From Cinclus cinclus (taxonomy: Eukaryota > Chordata > Aves > Passeriformes > Cinclidae): 64,000 bases of DNA. The translations under genes and the position numbers were made by a program. The notes beneath the pieces were generated by a model that saw only the letters and a program-made list of their open reading frames with translations, ran no database searches and was not told where the DNA came from. How positions within the stretch are numbered: position 1 is the first letter of the stretch; each line of letters starts with the position of its first letter. Positions 37,759 through 48,807 of this stretch are shown in pieces. The stretch is taken from assembly GCF_963662255.1 (NCBI RefSeq), contig NC_085048.1, positions 103,209,499-103,273,498 on the forward strand, in the 5' to 3' direction.

Positions 37759-40590
37759 TATCACTATTTCCACAAGTATTTTCTCAATAAGATGACTAAA
37801 TATTGTAGAATTTTAATATAAACTGAGATGACTAAGATTGATTATCAGTGCTGTTTTATAAACCAGCACAGTAGCGCCAACTTCATTTAATAGAAGCACG
37901 TTTCAGGATCACAAATTAAAGGAAAACCATTTTAGGTGCCTCAAAACCTAATCATATAGATATAGGCAAAGAATAAAAAAATACAACAAATTTCAGAAAC
38001 AGGGAAGATGTAAGTTACCAGGGCTGACAATTTTAATTAATAGTTGAGAAGTTGCCTGAAATTCCATGACTTTGGTTCAGAAAAGTCAAAACACTTTATC
38101 TCAAGCTCAGGCAATAGTTTTGCTCTGGATAACATTCTAATTAATTTACAGCAGTGAGAAGCTCTTAGGTAAAGAAGCTGCTCAGAGGTTTCAGCACAAT
38201 CCCCAGCAATAATAACACTGCTGAGTTAAGAGCAAGAGGATGGAGCTGAACTTGATGGCAGGATGCACTGAAACACAGATCAGAGGTAAATTCCACTGCA
38301 AATTAACAAGGATCACAGCAAAACGAAGGGGGTGTAACAGACTGGAAAGGACAGAGCAAAAAACCCACAGAAAAAACACGCAAAATGCTAAAATGGAAAG
38401 TATTTAAAGCTCAGAATGAATGGCAATAAATTCTCTATTAACAACACTGTACAAAAAAGTAAATAATCACCTGATTTACCAGACCTGGAAGACAAATGGA
38501 AAGACAGAAGCAACCACACCAAAGTGTGATACAAAATTATTTTAAAAATCATCCAAACGTACAGTGTTAAGGTTGATGATAGCCAGTAAAAAAACTTTAT
38601 TAGAAGGAAAATAAAAGTGAGGAGGTGACTCATTTTAACTAATTTGTTGTTAAGATCATAAGGTACCATATATACAACTGAAATTTTGGGAGGAAGTTTA
38701 TGGATAGAGTCATTGCTCCAAAGTCATGCAAAAACCAACATGAGGGGCCAGGCTGCAGCACTGGAAATCCAGCTGAGCTCCTATGAATTTTACCAGACAG
38801 GGCACAGAGGCTACTTTGGTTTACCTAAAAAGTGCCTCAAAGTAATGAAAACTCTGTGTAATCAGCAAACAAAACACTGAAGTTCATTTCATTATGTGGC
38901 TGATAAACTAGAGAGAGTAGGAACAACATTGTAAGTCGAACAAACATAACAAATATTCTAAAATAAGGATGAGAAATGCCTGTAGAAAAATCAGGAGTAC
39001 CATACCAGCAACATATCACAAACACTACCAGTCAGATCCATTCAGTGCCTGTTATTGTAAAGAAATTAAAAGTCCCTAAGTGAAAACTTCCTAGAGAAGC
39101 TAAGTCATCAACAGTTACCCAAATCTGCCCATATACCACACCATTTTTTCATCATTTCATCACTTGTGCAATTCCATACAAAACAATGTTCGTTGTTACC
39201 AGCTCTGTGGGTAAAATGAGCGCACCTGAACAAAGAATCACTGGAACACAGGAAATGAGGCTAGAAAAATTAAAAGGTGATGATTTAATCTGAGGGAGAT
39301 TCAGCGCTATAAACAAAATAATCTGTGATCTCAACATCTTCTTGTCAGTTATCTGAGTCAGGCTCCCAGATCCCGATCTTGTGCCAAGAATTCAGTGTGG
39401 CAAACGATGGAGAGATAGGGTAAAAAATGAACATGTTCATAGCTATGAAATCCATCTCCTAACAATTCAAAGAGTACCTGAGGCAACGGGGTGTCCAGAG
39501 GCTCTCCATGACAGTGAACAAAGCTCACCAGGAAGGGGTGCTGCAGATCTGGAGAGGTGGCAGGGAAGGAGCTCCAGAGACCAGGAACTGAAGATGGTTC
39601 TGGTGGCAAACAGTGCTCCCAACATGCACTGAAGAGGTGACCACCAGAAGTCGCCACCTGTGGTTCAGCCACAGTGAATCGGTCCCATTTGAAAAATACC
39701 CACTTAGTTAAATTATGTGACCCTCTAGGTTTCAACCAACCTCCACTTTCACAACAGTAAGATGCTGCTTGCTCATGTAAAACTCAGTGTTCAGCTATCT
39801 CAGAAAAACTCTCCTCCCACCCAACAGAGAATGATTTGCCCGTCCCACTCCAAGTCCTGGCCAGTTTTTAGACTTGAAAAATTGCATACCTAAATAATAT
39901 AACATTACAGAACTATTCTCCTTCAGAAGAAACAAACTACACCTCACAGCTCTCAACAACGCATTCATCATTTCCTTCCTAATATTTCTGGTGGTTCGTA
40001 GCTTTCAACAAATGGCACTATTTATGCTTTTCCCCTACTGTTCAAGCAGCCCAAGTTCTTCCCTCCCAGTCCTTCCTGCATTGAAGGCTCATCTGGAGTC
40101 CCGTCAGAATTTTTTTCTCCAAACCTGTAGCTCCCAGCTAACTGAACACACTGTCAATTCCCTACAAAGCTTCACCTTCTCTTTCCAGTATTTTTTTTCC
40201 CTCCCAGTCTTAGCAACCCGCAATTCTGCACCCAGGCAGACTTGTGTTTCTTCTCAGAGCAGCCATGATTGCCCTTGGTCAAAATTATTCTGTACTTTTC
40301 TGCAGCCCCAACAGCATTTTTTCACAGTCAGAATTATTCTCCACATTGTTGTCTGCAGTCAAAGTCACTCAAAAATTCCTATGGTCCCAGCAGCACTAAA
40401 AATACATAACAGCCTCCTTACAATAATGGCTGTGAATCACAGCATTCCTCAGCTGACATAAGTAGTTAAAATAGTTTAAAAAAAAAGTTAAAATAAAACT
40501 TTTTAAAAGTTCAAGTGAAAAATGAAAAAAGGTTGAAAAGGACTCCCCTACCGTCTAACAATATTAAAGTCTGCCTCAAATTTACAAACG
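37759..40590. other. Non-coding DNA, nothing recognised
   Basis: The 125-codon minus frame 39358-39735 and the 156-codon plus frame 39991-40461 are open but show no domains, and both are Pro/Ser-rich chance translations. 39990-40440 is pyrimidine-rich on the plus strand. Confidence 0.6.
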
Positions 40591-40591
40591 T

Positions 40592-40720
40592 ACTCAGCAA
40601 CATCAAACGCGCCGGCTTCAAACACACGCGGCAGCTTCAAACCTGGCAGCTTCAAATGCGGCAGCTTCAAACACACGCGGCAGCTTCAAACGCGGCAGCT
40701 TCAAACACTTTTGTGGCAGC
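40592..40720 (+). repeat. CpG-rich minisatellite, 15/19-base unit
   Basis: The core unit GGCAGCTTCAAACGC is repeated about six times between 40613 and 40720, with a longer variant carrying an extra ACAC (CAAACACACGC). A degenerate unit precedes it (CAGCAACATCAAACGCG at 40596-40612). Units end in CpG-containing GCGG joints, giving about eight CpGs in 110 bases within an AT-rich region. It ends at a YY1-type motif. The units differ by few changes, suggesting recent expansion. It is not a CRISPR array: there are no spacers and the setting is eukaryotic. Confidence 0.85.
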
Positions 40721-40728
40721 CATCTTGC
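40715..40728 (-). promoter_or_regulatory. YY1-type motif
   Basis: On the minus strand GCAAGATGGCTGCC contains AAGATGGCNGC, a strong match to the YY1 consensus. It sits exactly between the minisatellite and the tRNA-like segment. YY1 sites near transcription starts are common in retroelement and housekeeping promoters; a role here is inferred. Confidence 0.45.
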
Positions 40729-40734
40729 ACACGC

Positions 40735-40796
40735 TCAAAAGAGCACAACCTTAGAAACCTTAGGCAGGCACCTTATCCACGAGGCTACACAGAGGC
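40735..40796 (-). other. tRNA-Arg-like segment (possible SINE head or tRNA relic)
   Basis: Read on the minus strand from 40796, GCCTCTGTGTAGCCTC then GTGGATAAGGTGCCTG resembles the 5' half of an arginine tRNA. TAGCCTCGTGG fits the pol III box A, and GCCT/AGGT could pair as a D stem around GGATA. AAGGTTGTG follows, as before the T arm in tRNA-Arg, but no box B (GGTTCGA) or 3' acceptor strand is present. It is therefore not a functional tRNA. A tRNA-derived SINE head or a decayed tRNA copy are the main possibilities; coincidence is not excluded. Confidence 0.3.
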
Positions 40797-41129
40797 TTTG
40801 TTACAAAAAAGAATTATTGGAATTTGCAGACGTTAAATTAGCCCGTAGAGGGAGCTCACACCGTCCCATAAATGTACCATAATTGGAACATACTGTAATT
40901 TAAAACATTTTCTCTATTAAGCTCTCTGTAGAGAGGCTACAGAGGTCAAAGTAGAGCATTCCTTACTTCACACCAACCTCTGTGAGCCCATAAAATTTCA
41001 TTCAAATTAGACTCCATTGACCACGTATTCTGTAGCTCCAACAAACAGAAGAAGAGGTGTTTGGCCATGTATTCTCCACAACAAGCACAGCTTCTCCTGA
41101 TCATCATTTGCTCCTGATGCTGGGAGAAG

Positions 41130-41290
41130 AAAGTCTATGTGGGAACGCAAGGAGAACAAAGAGCCGCCAGTCGGAATTGTCATGGCAATGCCCTCGATCT
41201 CCCCATTCGTTCCTTCCGTTCAGGCAGCCATGGTAGTGCTCTTTTTATAACTTGACTAGAGCTGCTCTGGCGTCTCTCAGGTTTCTGTGC
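41130..41290 (+). promoter_or_regulatory. Small CpG-rich pocket with a TATA-like motif
   Basis: Six to eight CpGs occur between 41144 and 41272 (GGAACGC, GAGCCGCC, AGTCGG, CTCGATC, ATTCGTTCC, TTCCGTTC, TGGCGTC) in an otherwise CpG-poor area. TTTTTATAA follows at 41242-41250. This resembles a compact promoter, perhaps of an LTR or of the same unidentified element as the minisatellite 400 bases upstream. No element could be named. Confidence 0.3.
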
Positions 41291-44200
41291 TCCATGCAGT
41301 GCTTTCAAAGACTATTATAATAGTGTGTTTGATATTCAAAGGTTGACGATGGAAATTGTTACCTACTGGACGTTCTTTAATGAAGGCACAAGTAAACAAT
41401 GACCCAAATTCCGCTGGAAACGTGGAACAGAACGATTACAGAAGAACACATACAATAAATGTGAAGGGAAAAGGCATTTTCTAATTCCATGCCAAAAAAA
41501 CTATGCTAGGGAGAAAGCCATACTCTTAGATGGAAAGGTTCGGAACACATATATTGATTTACATCACATAAACTGAAACAGCAGAGCCCACTTAGTCCAC
41601 ACAAAAGAGGTTGCCTTCCCTCAGCCTGAATACACAATACAGTAAAACAGTGTGCAAGGAAAGAAGAAAAAGTGTTAGCATAGAGAGGTTTTGTTCGACT
41701 TAACATAATCTGGGACATTCTAAGCATTGCACAGATTGATGAGAATTCAATATTAAGTTGTATTTTCTACACCGTAACGAAGCCAGCAATAATTTTCTTC
41801 TTGTGCTGGGTTTAGAAATGCAGGTGCCTGCAACTTTTAGAGACTCGGTGCCTCCTATTTTGCAACAGTAATTTTTAACACTGTTTTCACTTTATTATGC
41901 AAAATCATATGTTTTGAAAGCCACATACTCAAATCATCAAGAGCCATAAAGTAAAAGAATATTAATATGACACATCAGAGCAGGAACAGCCTGCTTGCTT
42001 AAAGCTTTCTTGAGCATCCATATAAAAGTCTAGATTGCCACACCAGCACTCAGCAAGATCATATGTTTTGTTTTCAGCCTGTGCTTCTCATCTCCTCCAA
42101 AGCCAGAAGTCAACTTCATGTTCTCTAATTAAAGCCAACCAAACCACCCATCTCCACCTCTTTTCCCCCCAGTATTATACAATACTGACATTCACCAAGA
42201 CATTTCAATTAATACAATTCCAGCACATCCAACTTTCAAATCCCAAACTGAAGAGCCTCTCTTTCAGCCCCTGTTTACCCAGGTGCCTCACAGAGTTGTT
42301 GAGGTTCTCACCCAACAACACCCTTTCTTCAGGTTTAAACAGGAGATTAATCCATCTGAATACAGTCAATCAAGAACATGCTTTTGTGATTTCTTGGAGT
42401 GGCAGAAGAGTGAACTCTGCTTGAGAGTTGCAAACCAGAAATCTTTTTAAAAACAGATTATTTAATAAAGCTATAACAAAAATTGGGAGATTCATATCTC
42501 TAGGTGCATAGTGATGGAGAAAGCTCAGCTGTTAATTCTAGCCAGAAAAACATTGAGTACTTCTCACAAACACAGACTTTTATCTACAGACTTGGAAACT
42601 TTGGGTGCCTGCAAGATTTGGGCTGACAATCCAGAAAGAACAAAACCTTTAATGCAATCCAAAATACATTTCTTATGTATAAAGTTAGTATTTCCTACTG
42701 TGTTTTCAGCATTCCTGCCTCCACTTCTCTGGGGAATCAGAAGGTGCAGAGCTCAGAAAAATGTGGAAGTATTTTTAAAACACACCAGGATTTCCTCCCC
42801 CTCCCCCCCACTTTTGAAAAGATCTAATTAAGGATGAGCTCCAGTTTTAGCTGCACGCCTGGGTGAATACACAACTGCTTCATTCATCATTACTGATCTA
42901 GTGCAGAGTGTCACCCACAGGTGCAAATATGAAGTTTGGCCAGCTGATTCTCTCCTCCTCACAGAACTTGCATAAAGGGATATACATTTAAGTCCTAGTA
43001 AACTCACATAGAGAAAAAATCCACTTAGGTTTGCTGGCTAATTTTTCCCCTCTAGATTTATGTCTATCTAAATTTGATTTCTTGCTTAGTAACACAACCT
43101 TGTTCAATTTCTCATTTGAAATGGTCATGTAGAACTTGAGTTTAATGCACTAAATGAAAAATATTCCCACCTCTATACCTCCAAGCAGCTGTAAGAAGAA
43201 ATAAAATGGTGTCAACCAGAAATTAATAGCTAATAAACTTCACAGGATCCAAAAGCAACCTGAAAAGAGAGCCCAGAGATAAGAGTCTGAGCCAGTGTCT
43301 TTTGTGTGAGAGCTCTGTTCTCCATCAGTGCATCCATTACCTCCCGGGATGCAGAGTGAATAGAGGACTAATGCCAGTGGAGGAAAGGGACTGGCTATGG
43401 TTACGGCTATAGTTTAACCAAAGAATGACTTGTCTGCATCTGCTCTCTTCTTCTCTCCTCCCATACATGCTGCCTGCATTTCCACACAGGCTCACACAGC
43501 CAGTCACCAGGTGGAGTTATCTTTTGGCAGCCCATGTACACAAGGCACATGGATGTGCTTATTCCCCCAACTTCTTTTCCCAGCCTCCAGGTATTCACTG
43601 CTCAGGAATTTCCCGAGACAAAGGTGATGTCTGTGCTCAACAGCTCCCACCACTTCTTCAGATTGCTTTGTGTGCAAACTTCTAGGATCCCCAAAGTTCT
43701 GTGTGTGTGTGAAAGACAAAAAAAGAGAGCAGACAAAATGTAACTGCAATTGCTCCCACAACACCAGCTTGCTCTGCATTTCCCTGTCGCTACCTGCCTG
43801 ACTGGGGCACATTCTGAAGAGTATTTCACAAGCCTCTCCAAGAAATCAGTGTAATTCTCTGAGGGTGTCTGATTGGCATAAAATTACAAGAACTGCTGGG
43901 AAGATGATGAGCAGAATCCTGCCTTCCTGACCATCAGTGTCTGGAGTCTGCACGAGGTCTGACCTCTGTTGGATATCACACTGGCCTGGATGAGATAAAG
44001 TGAACTTCCTAATAACAGAAATTCTAAAATCATGCATAACTGTAAATTTGTCACTGAGCTTTGATTAAACCAGCTACATTTCTTTCCCAAGCCTTGGGAG
44101 CTGAGGGGTCAGACAGCAGCACTAGAGAAGCAGCTGCACAAAAGATCATTTGGGCTGAAGCAGCTGAACATGGAGAGAGATTTCTTTTCTGGCATCCATT

Positions 44201-47200
44201 TTTTTTTTTTTTTCCTAAAAGGTTAAATGTGAAACCCAGAGAAACTAAAGAATCTATCTTGTATACACAGTATGTGATGCTTATGTTTAGGGACCATCTG
44301 TGAATGTATTTCATGCAGCAAACATTCCTCATGTAATAACAATGATCTGTAGGCTGAAATTTGTAGGGTTCTTTTTTTGTCCCCTCAGAAGTAAATTAAA
44401 AAATAATCCATTTCAGTTGCAGTGCTAAAAGCCTGGAGGTCAGTTTATTCTAAGTAGGTATCACTGACGGTGGCAAAGAGATATTTTAAGAAAGCTTATT
44501 TGTGTACAATATCCACAGGCCATCCACCTCAACTATTTATATGAATTCTTCAGTTGGTATATAACTGGGCTAGCAAAAATGAAAAGTTGTATTACCATTT
44601 ATCATACCCTAAACATTCCATTTTTCCAAAAAAAATCAAAAAAATAGGAACCAGTGATTTATTTTTTTTATATATATGTGCCATTGTAATATTTTAAAGC
44701 ACATTTTTAGATACTCTCTTCACTTCTTATACATACATTCATCTCACACTTAGGATCCATACCAAAATAAAATAAAAACTTTCCTGCTAAATATAACTAC
44801 AGCATAGCAATAATGTTTCCAGGATACAGTTTAAACACCATTTTCAGTGTATGATTCCATTGATCTGACACTGTAATCTCCTCTCAGATGTTGTATGGAA
44901 TTTGCAGCATTTTTGTCTGTTCGTGAGTCTCCTCTTACCTGGTGTTTTGACTCTACTTTCAGGCAATTTTTTCCATCTTCATTTTTATTAGATGGTTGCA
45001 GAGATTTTTGTTAGCTATTTTTCCCCCCCTTGCACTGCATTTGGAAATGAAATACCTGACAGCAGAACTCTTTTTCCACACCAGTGTTTCCTGAAATCTA
45101 CTTGATCAGTTTTGAGGCTTTTGTTTGTTTGTTTTAGGCTTAATAGCTCCATTTAGAGCCACTATACAGATGGAAAACAGGAACCTGCCCACACCTCGCA
45201 GTCACCGAGGAGTGCTGACACCTTCTTCCAGTTCTTCCACAGCTCTCAACATCCAAAGGATTTCTGGTGTTTGAGAGTGGAAGTTTGCAGAGGCAGCGAA
45301 GCAATTCTCCCCACGGGTGTTGTACAGTGCCCCATTTTCTGCCCGCTTTTGTACGAGTAGATTTCCCAGTGATAGAAAAGTCACTTATTTTACTCCAGAT
45401 CTCCCCCACCTAGATGTGCAGAGGCAGAGAGCAACGCTGGAATCATCCTGCCCACCTACAATGACCTTCACAGCAAGGCAAGAGGGCAGCAGCCTACACT
45501 CTTTAGAGACGGATTCTTTCTGTATTTATAAGACCCTGAAAGTTATAAGCCAAAAAATCTAATTATTCCTTCTATTCTAATCTTTAGCCAGTCCACCTGC
45601 ACAGCTGCAGATCACTTTTCCCAATATACCAATATCTGTTATTGTATTTTTTTGGCTAAATGGATACTGCAAGTTAACCTAATATGCTGTTTACAGCCTT
45701 GGTCAATATATGTGCAGATTAGTAATTACAGCAGGAGACATTGATCCTACACCAGAAAAACTAACTAAAAATCACACTTCACCACCAACTCCACTGATGC
45801 AACACCAAACGGAAAAAATTATCACAGAACCTCATTTATAATTATGCAGTTATTCTAAAACAAATAAAGCAGCTATTGATAATAAAGAACTCTGCTATTT
45901 ATATTAAAACTGGTACAAATCATAGACAAAACTGAACAATGAGATGCCACTACAGCTCATCTCCCTCATAAGAAATTTCTTGTAGGGATCGAAATAATAT
46001 GCATGAGAAAGTATTTTAATGTAGAGAGTGTTGGTAACAGGATTACACAGGAGAGGAAGGCATGTCACATCTGAGATAGCCTAATAAGAGAATACCATGG
46101 AATATAAATGGTTTGGGCAATGTAACACAGATTTCATGACAAAATGAGATTGTCATTCTAGAACCAAATGCTGAATTACGGAAAACTAACATCAAACAGG
46201 ATTACATAATTTTCCTAATGACAAAACTCACAGAGTACTGTGATCACAGGAAGAAAAGGGCTATAAATAAACAAGTAATAACAATTGTGTCCAGCAACTC
46301 TGCTAGAACTGCAAAGTTCAGGCTGGCAAAACTTGGGGGCCAGAATTTTCTGTCATGTATTGCTCTTTCCCACCACTGAAATCAATACAATTACATCAGG
46401 GGAAAGATGAATCTGCCTTCTAGTGTTTCATGAAGTTGGAAGACAAAATTAATGGAAAGCCCTAATATAATATAATTGACATGAATGCTACAGAGTCTGT
46501 CCTGCACACAGATCCATCAGTGTTGCTCTGCTAGCATAATAAATTGTTTTCAGAGTACACAGTTAGCTACTAAAGGCAGAGAAGTGAGAACATAATTTAA
46601 TATAAATGACAGAAAGAGGGAAAAAAAATCTAAGAGTAACACTATCAGGAAAATGTTAATCGTATGATGATGGGTGTAGCATTAACTACATGTTTGGTCT
46701 ATCTTCAACATCAGTTTAGAGCATTTGTAAGCATGGAAGCTGATTCCAAAATGAGATATTCTGTTTTCTAGTATTACATTTTTTATAATGAGATCTGAAT
46801 TACAACAGGATCAATTGCTCTTTTTCTTTTTTTTCCTTTCTTTTTTTTTTTTTTTCCTGAGGGAAATGAGGTTTGTGGGTTTGTTATTTTGGGAGGGTGG
46901 CTTTTGTATGTGGAGCTTTGCTTATCTGGCAATACCATTTTAAAATTCAAATCAAACATTAAGGTCACGGCTCACTGCACATCCTTCTTAGAAGGGTGGT
47001 TGGCATCCTTAAGACAATTCCCACTGATCACTTCTTAATGGCACTTCCAAACTACTGGAACATTAAAGGAAAGGTCATACAAAGCCCCTGTGTGCCATCC
47101 TTCGGGGCACCAAAACTGTAATGGAATCATTTATATTAACTCAGTCAAATAAATTGTTCTTGTTGCCTTTTCTGAGTGCTGGAAATAAATAGGTCTAAGG

Positions 47201-48158
47201 TATGCTTTAGGCTGTTGAGTGGGATCAGATGGTTGATTGCTGTTGAGGGGGGAATCACAACTTCTCTGCTGTATTTTCCAAAAGTACATCAGGTACAGCT
47301 TACATGAAACGGTTTCCATTATTAGGGAATATTTTTCTTTCAATACAGGTTTAAGGATAGGAAATACTTTCATTTTTATTATTGTTATTTTTGCTCAAGT
47401 AAAAATGCTGCACTGCATCTTCCCCTCTGTCAGCCTGGATTCCTTTGTTGGAGCCTTCAAAGTGGGACAATCTGCATTAAATGAGAGTTCTGAGTTACAG
47501 CTGAGCACATTTGGCTCATTTGTGCATTCAGGTTTCAGCTTTTTCTGGAAAAGTTTGGCAGTTCAAAAGCAAAACAGGAAGGAATTTTTGCTGGGATGCT
47601 GTACATGACTTAGACAGATTGTAAGGTTTTGGCAAGGTTGTCCAGAGGCTGGTGCACACTGGAGATCAGTGGACAAATGTTTGGGGATTTCCATGATAGT
47701 TTCTTTTCTTGCAGTTTCCTGCTTTGAATAATCAGTAATGTTTGGTTTGAAACAATTAAGAAGTCAATATATTGTTTTTTAAACAAGCCAACTTGCATGC
47801 AGGCAGGAGTAGGGGAAAAGATGTGGCATTTATTATTAGAATTATTCCAAGTTACCATCATCCTCTTATTTTTCCAACAAGTGCTGATGGGGAGCTCAGG
47901 GCCACCCAAATGCTGAATGTTACCACATTTTTCCACTACCAAAGGTGTTTAGTCAAACCTCAGTGCAGTCTGAGTTTCAGTTCTACCTACTCCTAATTAC
48001 TGGGATTTTGTATTTTTAAACCCTAAACCCACCTACCATTAATTCAAGCATCATCAATACAATATTGAATATCAAGCACAGCTTTGAGTTACTGGGACAT
48101 ATTGAAGACAAACTTCCATGTAACCAACATATCTTGTAGAATTCAGATGCCCAACACA
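41291..48158. other. Non-coding DNA with minor homopolymer tracts
   Basis: No gene or identifiable mobile element. It contains a T run at 44199-44213, a TA-rich run near 44665-44679 and a pyrimidine tract at 46818-46857. The 42035-42424, 43504-43812 and 47237-47608 frames have no recognisable family. Confidence 0.6.
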
Positions 48159-48361
48159 ATATCCTGGACTTCAGGAGGAATTTCTTCACACAAAGGGTTG
48201 TTAAACATTGGAAGAGACTGCCCAGGGAGGTGGTGGGGTCCTCACTTTAAGGAAAGACTGGACACTGCATTTAGTGCCAGGCTCTGGTTGATGAGGTGGT
48301 GGTCAGCCAGTGGTAGGACTCAATTATCTCCAAGGTCTTTTCCAGCCTAATTGATTCTGTG
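48159..48361 (+). mobile_element. CR1 LINE 3' end (truncated)
   Basis: The 3' untranslated end of a CR1 LINE, the dominant avian retrotransposon. Landmarks in order are AGGAGGAATTTCTTCAC near 48173, AAAGGGTTGTTAAACATTGG, CTGCCCAGGGAGGTGGTGG near 48219, GAAAGACTGGACACTGCATT, TAGTGCCAGGCTCTGGTTGA, GGACTCAATTATCTCCAAGG, and TTTTCCAGCCTAATTGATTCTGTG at the end. The element finishes in the family's terminal ATTCTGTG and has no poly(A) tail, as expected for CR1. It is 5'-truncated with no coding region, so it is a dead-on-arrival copy. The 88-codon frame across it (48084-48350) is a by-product. Confidence 0.92.
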
Positions 48362-48593
48362 AAAAATCATTTCACTATCTTTTTTAAGCTTACTGCTATG
48401 CTAATATTTTCCAATACAGTAGTTATATGTAAGAGCTTAACTTAGTTTTCATTTGTGGGTTTTCCTCTATGTCTTAAAAGGCTTTTAGGCTAAGCCTGGA
48501 GTTCTGCCTCAACATTCCAGAGATTGACAGTAAATGGTGGTCACAATCCTGATATATTTCAAGTTCAAAGTGAATTATTATTTTCATTGAAAG
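48362..48593. other. Non-coding flank of the CR1
   Basis: AT-rich with no recognised feature. Confidence 0.6.
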
Positions 48594-48633
48594 TGAGAGA
48601 GTGAGAGAGACAGAGAGAGAGAGAGAGAGAGAC
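48594..48633 (+). repeat. (GA)n microsatellite
   Basis: About 40 bases of GA dinucleotides with two interruptions (GTGAGAG and ACAG). Confidence 0.9.
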
Positions 48634-48714
48634 TAACACAGAGAAATGTTAAGTCTGAGTAATCAGCCACAAATGGCCAGGAAGTCAATTAACTTAGAAA
48701 CAAGAGCCCTTTTA

Positions 48715-48724
48715 AAAACAAAAC

Positions 48725-48755
<31 letters not shown>

Positions 48756-48807
48756 CAAAACAAAACCCAAACAAACAAACCAAAACCAAATCCAAACAAA
48801 ACCCCTA
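48715..48807 (+). repeat. A/C low-complexity tract, (AAAAC)n then (CAAA)n
   Basis: Pure AAAAC pentamers at the left give way to CAAA and CCAAA units. It is similar in style to the longer tract at 33305-33521. Confidence 0.9.

Noticed and set aside
40592..40720. Regular repeats that could be taken for a CRISPR array
   Set aside because: Units are directly tandem without unique spacers, are variable in length, and the genome is clearly vertebrate.
40735..40796. Functional tRNA-Arg gene
   Set aside because: Only the 5' half resembles a tRNA; box B, the 3' acceptor strand and a paired anticodon stem are missing.
42120..42260. C/A-rich, G-poor stretch that looks like mitochondrial light-strand composition
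   Set aside because: No mitochondrial gene motif or tRNA could be read, so a nuclear mitochondrial insert is unsupported.
48084..48350. 88-codon frame on the plus strand
   Set aside because: It lies largely in the CR1 3' untranslated end, which is not coding.
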